Below are positions 34,077 to 46,136 of a stretch of DNA of 64,000 nucleotides, in pieces. Origin of the DNA: Larix kaempferi (Eukaryota; Streptophyta; Pinopsida; Pinales; Pinaceae). The notes below the pieces were generated by a model. It did no database searches. It was not told the DNA's origin and worked only from the letters and a program-made list of their open reading frames with translations. The translations under genes and the position numbers were made by a program. The stretch lies in the NCBI GenBank assembly GCA_027924585.1, contig BSBM01000151.1:15189001-15253000 (forward strand), in the 5' to 3' direction. Position 1 is the stretch's first letter, and each line of letters starts with the position of its first letter.

Positions 34077-35467
34077 TGATGGGTCCAATTTTTAGGTATT
34101 TAATAACCCTTTTTCCACAGTCCAGCTCAAGAAATGGTAAAGAAATGCACTCAATTGTGGGAAAAGTGTTTTACTTTAATTATTTAATGAAATTGTTTTT
34201 ATGATTATTCTTGTATGTTAGAATGTGTATCAAATAAACTGATTATATGGAAACCAAGCGTGATTGAGCAGGTTCAGGGTCATTAAAGGACGAACGTGTA
34301 GAAGACTAAAGGATCACCAAGCTCAGCGCCCTGTTTCCTGATTTATAGAGGACGCACTCGCACTTTAGAGAAGAATCAGCATTTTGACAATTAGTTAGGA
34401 TTAGCATTAAATCGTATAAATATGGACCTCTCGGATAGCGAGAGGTCTCTGCTGTTATTTTTGAAAAAGACATTATTTTTAACGTTTTCTGCACTATTGA
34501 GATACTGAGAAGTACAGACTTCTATTTTGACATGGATTTTATATATTAATGAAAGATTGATGATTAATTCCAACCAGCATTTCTGAGTTTTTATTCTCTT
34601 CTGTGTACGGGTTGGGGAGGGCCCCTCCAACACGTAGGTCAGGAGATTCCTATTTGCATGTATTTTTCCAAGTATGCGTTTTACATTGATGAACAGTTCT
34701 ACAACATATGGGAGCATTTGAATGATTCATTATTTATATAGTAGTTTATAATACATTCTGTAGTACAACAGAATAGTTTCAGTAGTCCTATAGGTTCTTT
34801 CTTTCAACGCATATTTTTATCAACGATTACATGTGTATCAGCTTTGCTTTCAATGTCATGGTTTAGATCTGGAGTTCACTGCAGTTTCTCATCGTGATTA
34901 GTTTCTTTTGACTTCTTAGTAATAGACGGGTAATCATAGAATGATCGTACTTCAATTCTAGAATGGTAAAACAAGTTAGATCAAGACTCCAATTTTGTGC
35001 GCAGATAGTAGTTACAAACTTTGTTTCCCCAATAGTAGAATAGCTCTATTATAATATTTTCATTCTCATCATTTAATTATCTCAGCATTTTAATTATTTC
35101 AAATAGATTTACTGTTTTGTATCATCATTTATTAGAACATATCAGCATCTAATTATTTCAGCATTTTAATTATTTAAAATAGATTCCCTGCTTTATTTCT
35201 TAGAATGGATTTACTGCTTTCAGCACTTTAATTATTTTAATTAGATTTATTGCTTTCCAGTATTTAATTCCATAGCATAATTAGTTTTCATATTTAGTAG
35301 ACAATCTTTAGAACATCGATACCGACATCCAACTGTGACAAGAGATTATCCTATAAGAGCAAAGATAGTGCATGCATCTCTAAAGTTTGTACGTTCCCCG
35401 GGTTGACATTTAAAGTAGGCTCTTGGTATAACTGCCCTCATTAGGCACCCACATTAGGAGATCACCA
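34077..35467 (+). repeat. 3' LTR of the Athila-like element
   Basis: Pairs with 23700-25087 and ends TCACCA. After it the LINE ORF2 resumes at once ('cgcactccagcacagg'). Confidence 0.93.
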
Positions 35468-36195
35468 CGCACTCCAGCACAGGATGACCAATCGTATCTC
35501 CACCATCAAGGATGAAGACGGTAATATCCTAAAAAATAAGGAGGACATTGAGTAAGAACTCATCATCCACTTTCATAATATCCTCTCAAAAGACAATCAC
35601 AATAGAGCAGCGATCATCACTGAGGTCACCAGCCATATTCCCAAAATTATGACAGCAGAGCATAATGCCTCCCTCATGAAGATCTTTACCCTGCAGGAAG
35701 TAGAGACCGTGGTTAATCAGATCGCTGAAGAAAAATCTGTGGGACCTGATGAATTCACTATAAACTTTTTCAAGATCGTTGAACTTGTGGAGGAATCTAG
35801 ACAAAAACATTGGGTTTTCCTAGCTCTGAACACTACATTTATCACATTGATACCCAAAGAAGTGGGAGCTACCTGCCCTGGTAAGTTCCGTCCCATTTCC
35901 CTCTGCAATATTGTTTACAAAATTATCACCAAAGTAGTGGCCAATAGCCTCAAATACCTCCTCCCGCTACTCATCTCTCAGGAACAAACTAGATATGTGG
36001 AGGGAAGACAAATCCTTGATGGAATAATCCTTGCGCACGAAGTGATCCACTCTCTTAATCTCACCAAAACCCCAGGGATGCTAATCAAGCTGGACCTCTC
36101 CAAAGCCTTTGACAAACTCAGCTGGGATTTCATTGGGAAAATGCTTCATGCTTTTGAGTTCTGCGATGATTGGATTCAATGGATTTTAGCCCTTA
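35468..36195 (+). pseudogene. LINE ORF2 reverse transcriptase, first half
   Basis: Continues the ORF2 frame broken at 23699 ('MTNRISTIKDEDGNIL'). It has RT motifs 'GPDEFTINFFK', 'ITLIPKEVGATCPGKFRPIS', 'ISQEQTRYVEGRQILDGIIL' and 'MLIKLDLSKAFDKLSWDF' (with the first catalytic Asp). A stop lies near 35552. It ends at 'WIQWILAL', where the TG...CA element starts at 36196; the sequence CCTTA (36191-36195) is the duplicated target. Confidence 0.87.
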
Positions 36196-39100
36196 TGAAA
36201 TATCCCTAAATTCCATAAAATTTAAAAATTTTCAATGTAGCATTAATTGATTAAAGTAACTGTGCGGAATTAGAAGAAATGCATGTTTATTTACTTAAAG
36301 GACATACTGAAATAAATTGTGGAATATAATATTTGCATGTGTAATGATTTAAATTATGAAATGTTGTTGATGCCCGCTAAAATATTTGCTAAGGTCTGAA
36401 TATGCTAACTATTGATTTTTCTATTTGATGATGAAGGAGCCCTATTGCACCCCGAGGCTTACTTAGCATTTATGCTAAAGCATTTGAACCGTTCTTTTCG
36501 CAGATCGCAGATAAGAGAAATTCATCAATTCAAGTACTCAAGTATATTTTCTGAAGACTTACAATCATGCTTACTTAACTGTCAAAAGCTTAATGATAAA
36601 ATCAAAAGTATTTCTAAGGTGAGCTATTAATGATTTGGATCTCAATTTTACTTTGGTAAGTGATATTTAACCATGTTTGAAATTCATAAATGTCGCAGCC
36701 AATACTAGATACTCTAGACTCCTAGGCATTCATCAAGGAAGAAATATATATCTAAGAGTCCTCAAATAGATCCCAGAAATAAGATGCCTAAGTGCTTAAC
36801 AAATTACTATTGTCCTTTCCCTAATTATAATGAATTGTATTTTCCCAAGAGTATTAGTATATGTAAATTCCCAACTTTATATGTTAATCCATACTATAGG
36901 TATTATTAAATGGATTGTCGAGAACTCATAAATGTAAACTATATATCCTATACAATTTTCAATTGATAAAAGTGTGATGGGTCATACTATTGTAGCAAGG
37001 GTTCGCAATAGTGTGACACTATCTTATTTGTTAAATGTGTAATATGAAAACATAACCATAAGTAATTACCATACATTCTTATGGCATGCGAACTTTATGT
37101 GAAATACTATACATATCCTATATTATATGATTATATGCAAATATTTCATGCGCTAAGTGTATGCCTTAGCCACAATATGTAAATAAAACAAAAAGGTGGG
37201 TATCAATATGGAACCTTTGAACATAAACTCGAGGCCTAGACAATGCCATACCAAGGTTACAAACTATGTCTTGCAATAAAATATATTGCGACAGACTGGC
37301 ATCCATAAACTTTGTACTAAGGCGAGGTATTAATTACACCAGGGTTGTATATTGACAGGTCATTCGTAACTAGACTAAGCATTAAACTCACTTAGTTACT
37401 ACTTTTAGTGGAAGGTCTAATTGGCTGATATCGTGGCCTAGAACATGTGATAATAATTCTACAAACTAAATCCTAAGGGAAGAATATGCAGAAGTTGAAA
37501 ATTTACATCATTGCAAAATCTCGATGGCAGGGATTTATGTACTTAGGTAGCTAAAAACTTAAAGTGCAATAAAGGATGGCAATGTGGAAAGTCTACATGG
37601 CATTCGTCGTGGCATTATCATGTGCTAGCTTCCTTGGAAACGGTGATACCCTAACTGTCTCTTGGTATCACTTGTTGTAGGCGTTACTGGCATTCATTTT
37701 TGCAAGAGTAGGGTTCGGGGAAGGTTGAAAGGCCTGCGAACATGTAGGGTTTACTGGTATTGTGAGATCTTCTCCCAGGATTCGATATCATGACCTGGGG
37801 CTTAGTAATCTTTCTCAGAGATGAACGTTTGTTACTGTAAGAGATAGCTTGGAGGGTTTTCAGGCTCCATGATAACTTGTGAGGAGTTTGAACCAGAGCC
37901 TGGTTTCTTTGTTTAGTTTGCTAGCAGGTGTCGATTTGGGTTCTCGTCGGATGTGGGTGTTTCAGTTTTTTCAGAAAACAAATTAAGAGGTAAGGTATCG
38001 AACCTAGTCTATTTTTATGTACAATCATTATTTAAGTTCATATTTACAAAAAAAAATATCGTTTTAACCCAAAGAATGTATTTGATGGCAGGTTCTCCTT
38101 GTTTGCAGGTTATTCTGAAAGATATTCGTGGAGACACAGCTTTACCATGGGTAAGACTCGGTGGTTTCTCCTTCTTTGCAATGTGGCCAATGTATGATTT
38201 TTTTAGCCAGAAGCTGGTGTTTTAGTTTTGGTGGAGACCATTGGTCCACCATGTATTGTGTAATAAGTTTAAACGACACCAGTAGGATGATAGGTTCTCG
38301 ACCTTCTTCATGGTTGGCTCTACAACACTACTCTATGTGTTTGCAATGCAACTTCTAAGAAGGGTTTAATCCCTCGTTAATTATTTTGAAAATGTTTTAA
38401 CATTTGAACTCAGAGTTGTGCTAGGGTTTCGACCCTGAAATGTGACAGTAAAAAAAAATGTTATTGTTTGCTATCTATGTGATGTTTGGCTACGGCTTAG
38501 TTCAGTAATGGATACAGAAATGTTAAAATTGTCAATCCTCAGTTATTGGGTAAGTGAATTTGGTTCTGGTGCTTGTGTTTTACGGTACTTAGAGTACGTT
38601 GTGCCTATCATCTAAACTGAAAGATTGTTTTAAGGAGAATAATAATTTGGTAGTGGCCGTGAGTCAAAATATAACGATATTGTATGAGGCCGATGCCTAA
38701 CTGATAACTTGTCTTTAGTTTGGTTTACACAGTGTAATAAAATCAAGGCTAAAACTATCTAAGGTTTAAAGTGGATATTGTATCTTACTTGCGACCTTAA
38801 TACATTGAGTCGGTAAAATGACTATTAAGTGTTTAACTGTTAATAGGCTATGAATGTGTATTGAAACTTAAGGTTATTTGGTTTTTCGGCTAAGGGTTTC
38901 AAACCTTCGTCTACTATGTTTATGAAAGTCTCTTATGAACTTTGTCTTGGATATATAATTTGATTTGCTAAAGGTTGAAAAGAATACTACAATATTTGGA
39001 ATAAGAAACTAGGGTTATGGCCTTATAATTTTTGTCATAACAAAAGAAAATCTTCGAGAATTATGACTATTGTTTGTTAGTGAAACCAAAATAAAATTAT

Positions 39101-40543
39101 AGTATAATAGATGATAAAGTACTATACAGCTATGCTATTGTCGGCAAAAGATATGAGTCTAATTAATTATATACATGCTTAATAGTACTTCTGTGTATTT
39201 AGAAATGTTTATTTTTGCAGCTGTAAAAATGTCGATGAAAGGAAATAAATGAAAATTGTAATACTATACTATTTTTTTGAAAATAATGAAATGAGAATGT
39301 ATAGTATAATTTCTGGAAGAAAGTAAATGACCTGAAGTAAAACCCTAGTTTTTGTATAGAGTTGCAATGATTACTTCTATTACTCTATAAAAGAAAATAT
39401 TATATTGACTGTAATAAGAAATACTATTGTATTTCCTAGGTCTTGATATGTATAGATTATATGCCAAATACCATTGATAGGGGATATTAAGAAAAGAAAA
39501 CTCAACAATATTAATCTATTCCTTCATTCGTCATTCTACCTATCATTCATCTATCTTAATTCTACCTCTCTGTACTAGAGTACGATACAGAAAATAGTAT
39601 GGGGGAAAATGCAGAGAAGGCATTATTTCTATCATTTCATCTAATCTAATCATTATTCTACAATTTCATAACTAGACCGGAATTCAACATTTAGTTCTAC
39701 ATAATGATACTAACAGTTTAAACTAATGAATACTTAATCAGTACTTTCAAAAAATAATTTAAATACTTAGAAACAAAGAAAAACAAGTAGAACCTGTAAC
39801 TGTAGATAGGACCGACAAACACCCAAGGAGGCCTGTTCCTCCCAACCTTCTCCAGAAGAAGCAGCCAATCTACTTGCCTCCTTTGGACCCCCGGGCCTGT
39901 TGACTGAACCACTAGGTAGAAGATTCTGTGTAGAAGCAAGGCACTCATTAATGTAACTTCTGCACTCAATAGTATAACTTCTGCAATCAACAATGTAACT
40001 TCTGCACTCATCAATGTAACTTCTGCACTTAGCAATATAATAGGCAGACTTACACCATGATATAAAACTCAGCATATCCCCTCATTGAATCTCTTGGGTG
40101 CAAGCACATCAAAACCCCAAGGTAAATTTCCTCGTTAGGAAAAGTGATGAACCTGAGTCCACAATTCAATGGCTCTTTTAAAGATTTCCTAGGTCTTTAG
40201 TGGTTAGTTTTCAATAAATGAGCCTCAAGCTCCAGTCCCACCTTCGAGGGCATTATGACCACATTTCAAGGGAGTTGTCCCATACCAACAACTAGTTAGT
40301 TGCATCATGATGCTGCCACTTGTCCATTGCCTTCTACCCTAGATTCCATTCCACCTAGTGCATCAGTAAACAATCTTTCAACAGTCTCCTTAGGTGTTTG
40401 TATCCTATTTAATTTATTTAATAATAAAATATTGTGCAAATTACAGTCATCCTTGGACACTTGTCCAATATAAAAATTTACAATAAAAGTTAACATAATG
40501 TTTCCAACATAATGTGTTTTTCAGCAAAAAGGGGTATGCTACA
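36196..40543. mobile_element. 4.35-kb TG...CA insertion without recognisable genes
   Basis: It starts TGAAATATCCC and ends GTATGCTACA. It is flanked by the identical 5-bp CCTTA (36191-36195 and 40544-40548), and the LINE RT frame joins cleanly across it ('ILAL' to 'TSFAFFNILVNG'). Those are marks of an LTR-retrotransposon insertion. I found no second LTR, PBS, PPT or pol motif, so it is either a very long solo LTR or a non-autonomous element whose LTRs are too short or too diverged for me to pair. It is AT-rich. Small frames at 36412-36630, 37953-38225 and 39718-40075 match no family. Orientation is unknown. Confidence 0.72.
39941..40045. repeat. 21-bp tandem repeat, 5 copies
   Basis: Units at 39941, 39962, 39983, 40004 and 40025, built on 'gcactcattaatgtaacttct'. 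On the minus strand they read as a seven-residue repeat (CRSYIxE-like) in the open frame 39718-40075. Confidence 0.9.
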
Positions 40544-40548
40544 CCTTA

Positions 40549-41198
40549 CCTCCTTTGCTTTCTTCAATATCCTAGTCAATGGCTATCTCTCCTCTACTTT
40601 CTCACCTTCCTGAGGCATACGCCAAGGTTATCCACTCTCTCCCTTCCTCTTCATTTTGATGATGGAAGGCCTTAGCAGAATGCTCAAAAATATTGTCTCT
40701 ACTGAATCACTCAAAGGACTCTCCCTTCACGGCTTCCTCCCTATCACGCACCAACAGTTCATTGATGATAACATCCTTTTTGGTCATCCCTTGGTGTAGG
40801 AGGCCACCACTTTAAAAGGGAACCTCAACACTTTCTAGACTGCTTCAAGCACAATGATTAACCTGGATAAATTCCAGCTCTTCTTTTTTAACACTAATTC
40901 CATCACTCAAAGAAACATCATGCGCATCCTTGGCTTTCAAGTTTCCCACCTTCCCTCAAAATACCTTGGATCACCTCTTTTTGAAGTTGTTGTCAAACAC
41001 TCCTCCTGGAGAGAACTGTTAGACAAGATGAAATCAAAAATATCCTCCTGGACTCTTAGAACTCTCAACCTACCTAGTCGCCTCATCCTTCTCAAGGTTG
41101 TTCTACAATCTATGCCCCTCTATCTATTTTCGGTCTTAGCTGCTCCCAAATGGATCCTCAAAATCATAAAATTCAAAGATACTTTCTTTGGGGAGTGA
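40549..41198 (+). pseudogene. LINE ORF2 reverse transcriptase, second half
   Basis: RT continues with 'FFNILVNGYL', 'GIRQGYPLSPFLFILMMEGL' (the conserved RQGDPLSP-type motif with D replaced by Y), and the catalytic box as 'HQQFIDDNILFG' near 40745-40785, where family members have FADD. Then come the thumb region 'SKYLGSPLFE' and 'SSWRELLDKMKSKISSWTLR'. Several stops and frame changes lie before 40854. Confidence 0.85.
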
Positions 41199-42234
41199 AT
41201 CATGACAATTAGAAGTGGTCCCTGGTCAATTGGAAGATAGTCTACAAGCCCAAGTGGGAAGGAGGCCTTCGCCTTTAGGATCAGGATCTAAATAATCAGG
41301 TACTCTCTACCAAATTTGGTGGAATTGGGTCACGAGTGAACACTCCACCTGGACTCAACTCTGGAACCATACATATGCCTCGAATTGGACACCTCCTCAA
41401 GGCATATGTTACAACTTGGACCCATCGGGCTCCCTCATCTGGAAGGCCTCCAACTATCAGTGAGCTATGGTGCAACAACATAGTTTCCGAGAATTGAGAG
41501 CAGGAAATCAAGCACTTTTCTGGTGCGATTCCTGGAAACTATGTCCAATTCTCGTCTCATATGTTGTTCGGCCTAATTTTCATCCTCATTTCGAGGATAG
41601 AGGAAATGACATATTAAAAAATTACTAGATACCCTCAGACAACTCTGATATTAGAATTTGGAAACATTCTAAGGACTGGGAACCTCTTGTACTTCTGGAT
41701 ACCGTTGAACAACTATTTAAGGAGCTGCAAACCAGACAGTTAAAGGTGATCCAAAATAAAAACATCCTTAGATGGGGATACCTCACCAAAGGCTCCTTCA
41801 CTATCAAAGAAGCATACTCCCTAAAATCTCTTGAAATTTCAGACCATCAAAATCCTATTTGGAAAAAGATCTGGGGTCTTAATTTATGGCCTAAAATTTC
41901 CGCCTTTCTTTGGCTACTGGTTCACCGCAAAATCCTCATCTGGGACAGTCTCATGAAAAGAGGTTTCTATGGAACTTCATGGGGCATTCTGTGTGGGGCA
42001 TACACTAAAAACATTGATCACCTCCTGGACTCGTGTGAGCTAGAAAATGAAATATGGGTTCAGATTGTAAGATGGTGTAGGCGCACTAACAAAATCCAAG
42101 GGGGTATTGTTCAATCCATTGCTCTATGCGACAATAATCCCTTTCAAAGAAAAATGGTCAATCATCTCTCGAAGCCAATACCAAGGATTGTCACTTGGAA
42201 CATTTGGAAAGAAATAAATAGAAGGATATTTTAA
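41199..42234 (+). pseudogene. LINE ORF2 connection and zf-RVT domain
   Basis: After a broken linker (41199-41745) the frame 41746-42234 shows the zf-RVT domain of plant L1 ORF2: 'RWGYLTKGSFTIKEAYSLKS', 'WKKIWGLNLWPKISAFLWLL', 'LIWDSLMKRGF', and the Cys/His part reduced to 'ILCGAYTKNIDHLLDSC'. The first CxxC is incomplete. Confidence 0.83.
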
Positions 42235-43590
42235 GGAAGGTACAGGAATTTCACTGAAATATGGAACTCAATAAAGGTCAATCTGCATGAAACCCTCGCC
42301 ATCATGAACCACAGCTACTCCAATCTCCCTACCTATTTATCTGAAAGGGACATATTAAACAATTGGGAGCTCAATCTCTCCACTTCTCCCCCTCTAACCG
42401 TGCTCCGATTGCCACTATTTCCAGCCCTGAACACTGGAGAAAACCTCCTGCCAACTTTTACAAACTCAATTTTGACGGAGCATCCAAGGGTAACCCTGGG
42501 GAAGCAGTCTTCGACAGGGTATTCAGAAAATCCTTCGACACCATCCTCTGCATCTATCACAGAACTATTGGTCATGACACCAACAACGTGGCTGAGCCCT
42601 CTCGATTGTTGGAAGGTCTGAAAATTGCGAACAAAAAAAGTCTAATGCCGTTGATCATTGAGGGATACTCCCAAATCATTCTCTCCGTGGAAACTCATCT
42701 TTACAATGGCTCAACTGCTAAGAAAGCATCTTCAGGTTGGTGATTCGAGCAACACCTAAATGAGTTAGTTGCTTTACTTATGAGAACCAAAACTATCGCC
42801 TTTCAGCATGTCCGTCGTAAAGCCAACTCTATGGCGGACCTCATGGACAACAAAGGACCGGCATACAACTCACACCTCACTATCGCCACTATTGCCACCA
42901 TGGAATCTAGGGACCTGCATCAACAATGTCGTGCCTTGGACAACAAAGAACTCATCACCCCGGATCCGGGTGACAAACCAGCCCACACGAGCCAACCCCC
43001 ACATGGTGCGCGATCTAGCCATCTCGAGTCTACAGATCCCTCCACCTATCAGTTCTTCCTCCAAGGTGACGACGATAAACATTTACGGGAGCCTTGACCC
43101 CAAGGCCAGGCATTTAATCGACCACATGCAGATGGTGCTAGAACAACGTCAGCTGATGGTGCTGGAATGCACCTCCAACATTAACTTGCCACCCTTCTCA
43201 GCAATGCCAGCCAACACCAATAATGCTCTCTGTAGGGTTAAAATGTGTAGGTTGGGGTCTTCGGGGTTCAACGTCGACTCTCGTGATTATTCCATCGATC
43301 TAGCTCCCTCCTGCTTCCATTCTGTTGATTTCCCTACACTCATGGTTCACGGCGTTCTCTATTGACATGCTGCCATGACGAGGCCAACAGGCACTCCTCT
43401 CCTAGGTGGTAGCAGAAGAGGTACTGGGCGTCGAACCAGAAACATCGTTGACTGGAAAATGATGGATGGTTATGCAGAGAGAGTCTCCACCTCCACATGA
43501 AGCCTCATTGACGGTTGGGAAGCTCGCAGAGTCACATTCATTTTGGCTTTAGGGAGGAATGGTGGTACCATTAACCACTACTAGTTAATT
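42235..43590 (+). pseudogene. LINE ORF2 RNase H (RVT_3 type) and 3' region
   Basis: The frame 42363-42743 and its continuation hold an RNase H like those at the end of many plant L1 ORF2s: 'KLNFDGASKGNPG' (first Asp) near 42460-42500, 'DTNNVAEPSRLLEGL' (Glu) near 42577-42620, 'IIEGYSQIIL' where the expected Asp is Gly-Tyr, and 'AFQHVRRKANSMADL' at about 42798. A further tail ('TGRRTRNIVDWKMMDGYAER' and later) continues with stops to about 43590. The region 42880-43370 is less AT-rich than the surroundings. No poly-A tail was seen, so the end is approximate. Confidence 0.8.
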
Positions 43591-43989
43591 AAAAATATGT
43601 TAAGCATGCTTGTGGAGGAAGTAGCGGCCAAATGGATGGCCAAAACTAGCACTCTCATGTATATCAAATTAAACTTGACGGATATGGCTGGATCAAATTG
43701 GTTATGCATTTATCTTACTTGATTCCTCAATTTCTAGCCAATTTGGAGAAGTAGATTTAGCTAGTTTGATGAATTAAAAAGAGTTTTGTTTAAGAGCAGA
43801 AAGATACATCCATTTGGATGTAGTGGAACTCTGATATGATTTCCATGATCAATAGTAGTAAATACTTTCTTATTGTTTTGCATTTGGAAACTAGAAATGA
43901 AAACTAGCTTCAAATCAGTAGAAATTGGTAACTAGTTTGTAGATTGAATCTATGTTTTCGTAATTTTTGGAATGTACAACCATATGCTC

Positions 43990-44809
43990 TTTTTTTGGTA
44001 CTTTAATTTTTCTATAGAATTATATTTTACATATATTTACCCTCACCTATGTGTGCTCCGGAAATCAGTACAATTTTTTGGGCTAAATTCTTAGTAGTGT
44101 TTAATAACTAGTTGAATTGATTTAGCTTGAAAGAATCATCATTTATGTGAAAGGATATGACTTGCAAATGAAACTTTATTTGGTTGTATGTGCATGGCTA
44201 AAATATATTTATAATGGTTGTATGTTCACTTTTTGGTGCATTTGCATGGTTGTGTGTTGAATTTGTGCAAGACTCTTTGTTTGCACGTTAAATACTAGTT
44301 AACTAATCTCGTGGAGTCATTTTCGTAATTGTTTTGATTGATTAATTGGAAAATGATAATTAGGTCTTATTTAATTGATATTAGGTGTTAATTATCCATT
44401 GAGATTGATAAATGATGATTAGGTTATAAACACATGAATTTATGTTAATTGTTTTCAATTATGTGTTAAGTGTCGCTAAGTGACGAAATTAGTACACTAA
44501 TTACTAGTTAATCATGATTAAATGAAAATGACCTATTTAGGTGCAAGTAACCTATGATATGGCTTGGGATGGATGCATAATTATCTTATATATTTTTGGA
44601 TAAGTGTTCCCAGCCTTGGTTCAATTTGCTTGATTAGTTATGAATTTTATTTTAATTTATTTGGAATTATCGATATTTTTCATAATTAAATTGTAGAAAA
44701 TGAAATTAAATATTTATAAAATTATTGTGCAGTGCTAAAATATTCTGATTATCCATAGAGATCTAATAATATGTCCCTATGACCATTCATATCCCAAGGG
44801 GACATTACA
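43990..44809 (+). repeat. LTR (right part) of another retrotransposon
   Basis: Ends 'ggggacattaca' immediately before a perfect iMet PBS, so 44809 is an LTR 3' end. Its parts recur at 11827-12036 (tail) and 45790-46136 (earlier part). The LTR start was not located and could lie as far left as about 43598. Confidence 0.78.
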
Positions 44810-44811
44810 AG

Positions 44812-44823
44812 TGGTATCAGAGC
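44812..44823 (+). other. primer-binding site, tRNA-iMet (perfect)
   Basis: TGGTATCAGAGC, two bases after the LTR end at 44809. No gag or pol follows within the next kilobase. Confidence 0.88.
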
Positions 44824-45789
44824 TATGGTTCCAACTCTGTGGTTGTTGGGCCTGTTATAGACTCATAATTTTATGTTTATGTGCATTGGGAATTATAAAT
44901 GTTCTTTGTGAAAGAATTTTAACCTCCCTTATGTTAATGGAAGAATACAAAGCCTCACTTCAGAGATCAATTTGTTGTGTTCGTTAGGATTATTTAATAT
45001 TTAATATTTATTGTTCAATAGATTGATTGGTAAGTACTATGTGGTGCATATCTAATAATCGGGTAGATTGATTGGTTGATGCATGTTCACCTTGAATTGC
45101 CTCCTTTATTGTTCAGTGATTTGATTGGTCGATGCTTGTGCATTGCCTCTTTTACTGCTTCAGTGATTTGATTGGTCGATGCTTATGCATTGCCTCTTTT
45201 ACTGTTTAGTGACTTGATTGGTTGATGCTTGTGCATTTCCTCTTTTGTTGTTCAGTGACTTGATTGGTCAATGCTTGTTCATATTGCATTGCCTCTTTTA
45301 CTTCTCATTGAATTGTTAATATTGAAATGTTTCATGTGGTACGATTTATTTACTGGTACATTATGATTATTAATTAATAAGTAAATAAGTGTCATTATAA
45401 TAGTATGTACTTTGTACCATTATCAGTATTAATTTACTGATAAGCTATTAAGATGATATAGTTTTAATATTACTAAATATTAATATGATTTATTAAGTGG
45501 CATTTATACCCTATATGGATTTTAGATTTTCTATTGATGGTATGCTTTTATAGGCTTATTTATGCCACTTTGATGGTGGTGGTTACATTGATGAGTAACT
45601 CCTTGGGAATTTTGGGTAAATAGGCCACTTGTCTTAATAGTGGTTAGATTTTCCTTTTCCTTTTTTTTTTTTCAATAAATGTGAGTAACTCCTTGTCTGT
45701 TTTTGGAGGAAATAAGCCACTTGTATTTAATGGTTCATATTCTCTTCTATTTTATTTATTTTATTTTATTTGTGTAGATGTAACTCCTT
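44824..45789 (+). other. internal non-coding DNA of the element primed at 44812
   Basis: No protein domain found. It contains a 46-53-bp tandem array at 45066-45305 (units on 'ttgattggtcgatgcttgtg' and 'cattgcctcttttactg') and AT-rich filler, so the element was either non-autonomous or truncated. Confidence 0.6.
45066..45305. repeat. 46-53-bp tandem array, 5 copies
   Basis: The word 'ttgattgg' recurs at 45121, 45168, 45214 and 45260, with an earlier copy near 45068. Each unit ends in a 'cctcttttactg'-like stretch. Confidence 0.88.
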
Positions 45790-46136
45790 ATCTATTTCTG
45801 GTACTTTAATTTTGCTGCAAAATGCTATTTTCCATATCTTTACCCTCGCCTCTGTGTGCTCCAGAACTCAGTACAATAAATTCGGTTAAATTCCTAGCAT
45901 CATTTATTACCTAGTTGCACTGATTTAGCTTAAAAGAATCATCGTTTATGTGAAAGGATCTGACATGCAAATGCAACTTTATTTGGATCTATGTGCATGC
46001 TTAAATATATTTATAATGGCCATAGGTTCACTTTTTCATTCATTGGTATGGTTGTGTGTTGAATTCGTGTAAGACTAGTTAACTAGTATTGTGGAGTCAT
46101 TTTCATAATTGTTTTGTTTAATTAATTGGAAAATGA
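45790..46136 (+). repeat. partial second copy of the LTR at 43990
   Basis: Matches 43997-44350 ('ggtactttaatttt', 'tgtgtgctcc', 'gaatcatc.tttatgtgaaag', 'aattggaaaatgata'). It breaks off abruptly at 46136, where repeat R begins, so it is a truncated LTR or a recombination joint. Confidence 0.82.

Larger units (their letters stand above)
23700..35467 (+). mobile_element. Athila/Tat-like Ty3 LTR retrotransposon
   Basis: An 11,768-bp element with two LTRs (about 1.39 kb each), a tRNA-Asp PBS and a PPT. Target sites CACAC (23695-23699) and CGCAC (35468-35472) match at 4 of 5. Order: gag, protease, RT, RNase H, integrase, a non-coding repeat spacer, an accessory ORF region, PPT. The tRNA-Asp PBS, the FMDDF box and the extra 3' ORF place it in the Athila/Tat lineage. 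It interrupts the LINE ORF2 exactly between 'FHRST' and 'MTNRIS', so it is younger than the LINE. The pol reading has about three in-frame stops plus frameshifts, so the element is old and dead. Confidence 0.93.
18647..43590 (+). mobile_element. plant L1-type LINE, split by two LTR-type insertions
   Basis: A non-LTR retrotransposon in pieces: repeated 5' region and ORF1 (18647-22578), ORF2 endonuclease and linker (22579-23699), RT first half (35468-36195), RT second half through zf-RVT, RNase H and tail (40549 to about 43590). Joining the edges across both insertions keeps the protein reading sensible. The pieces are separated by an Athila-like element (23700-35467) and a TG...CA element (36196-40543). 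Every part has frameshifts and stops. I could not see a poly-A tail or target duplication for the LINE, so both outer limits are approximate. Unlike most LINE copies it still has its 5' region. Confidence 0.85.

Noticed and set aside
37640-37680. Possible internal PBS in the 4.35-kb insertion (TGGTATCACTTG)
   Set aside because: Only the first eight bases match an iMet PBS and no LTR end precedes it.
42808-43365. 185-codon plus-strand frame overlapping the LINE RNase H end
   Set aside because: It overlaps the RNase H reading in another frame and has no domain; probably a shadow in less AT-rich sequence.
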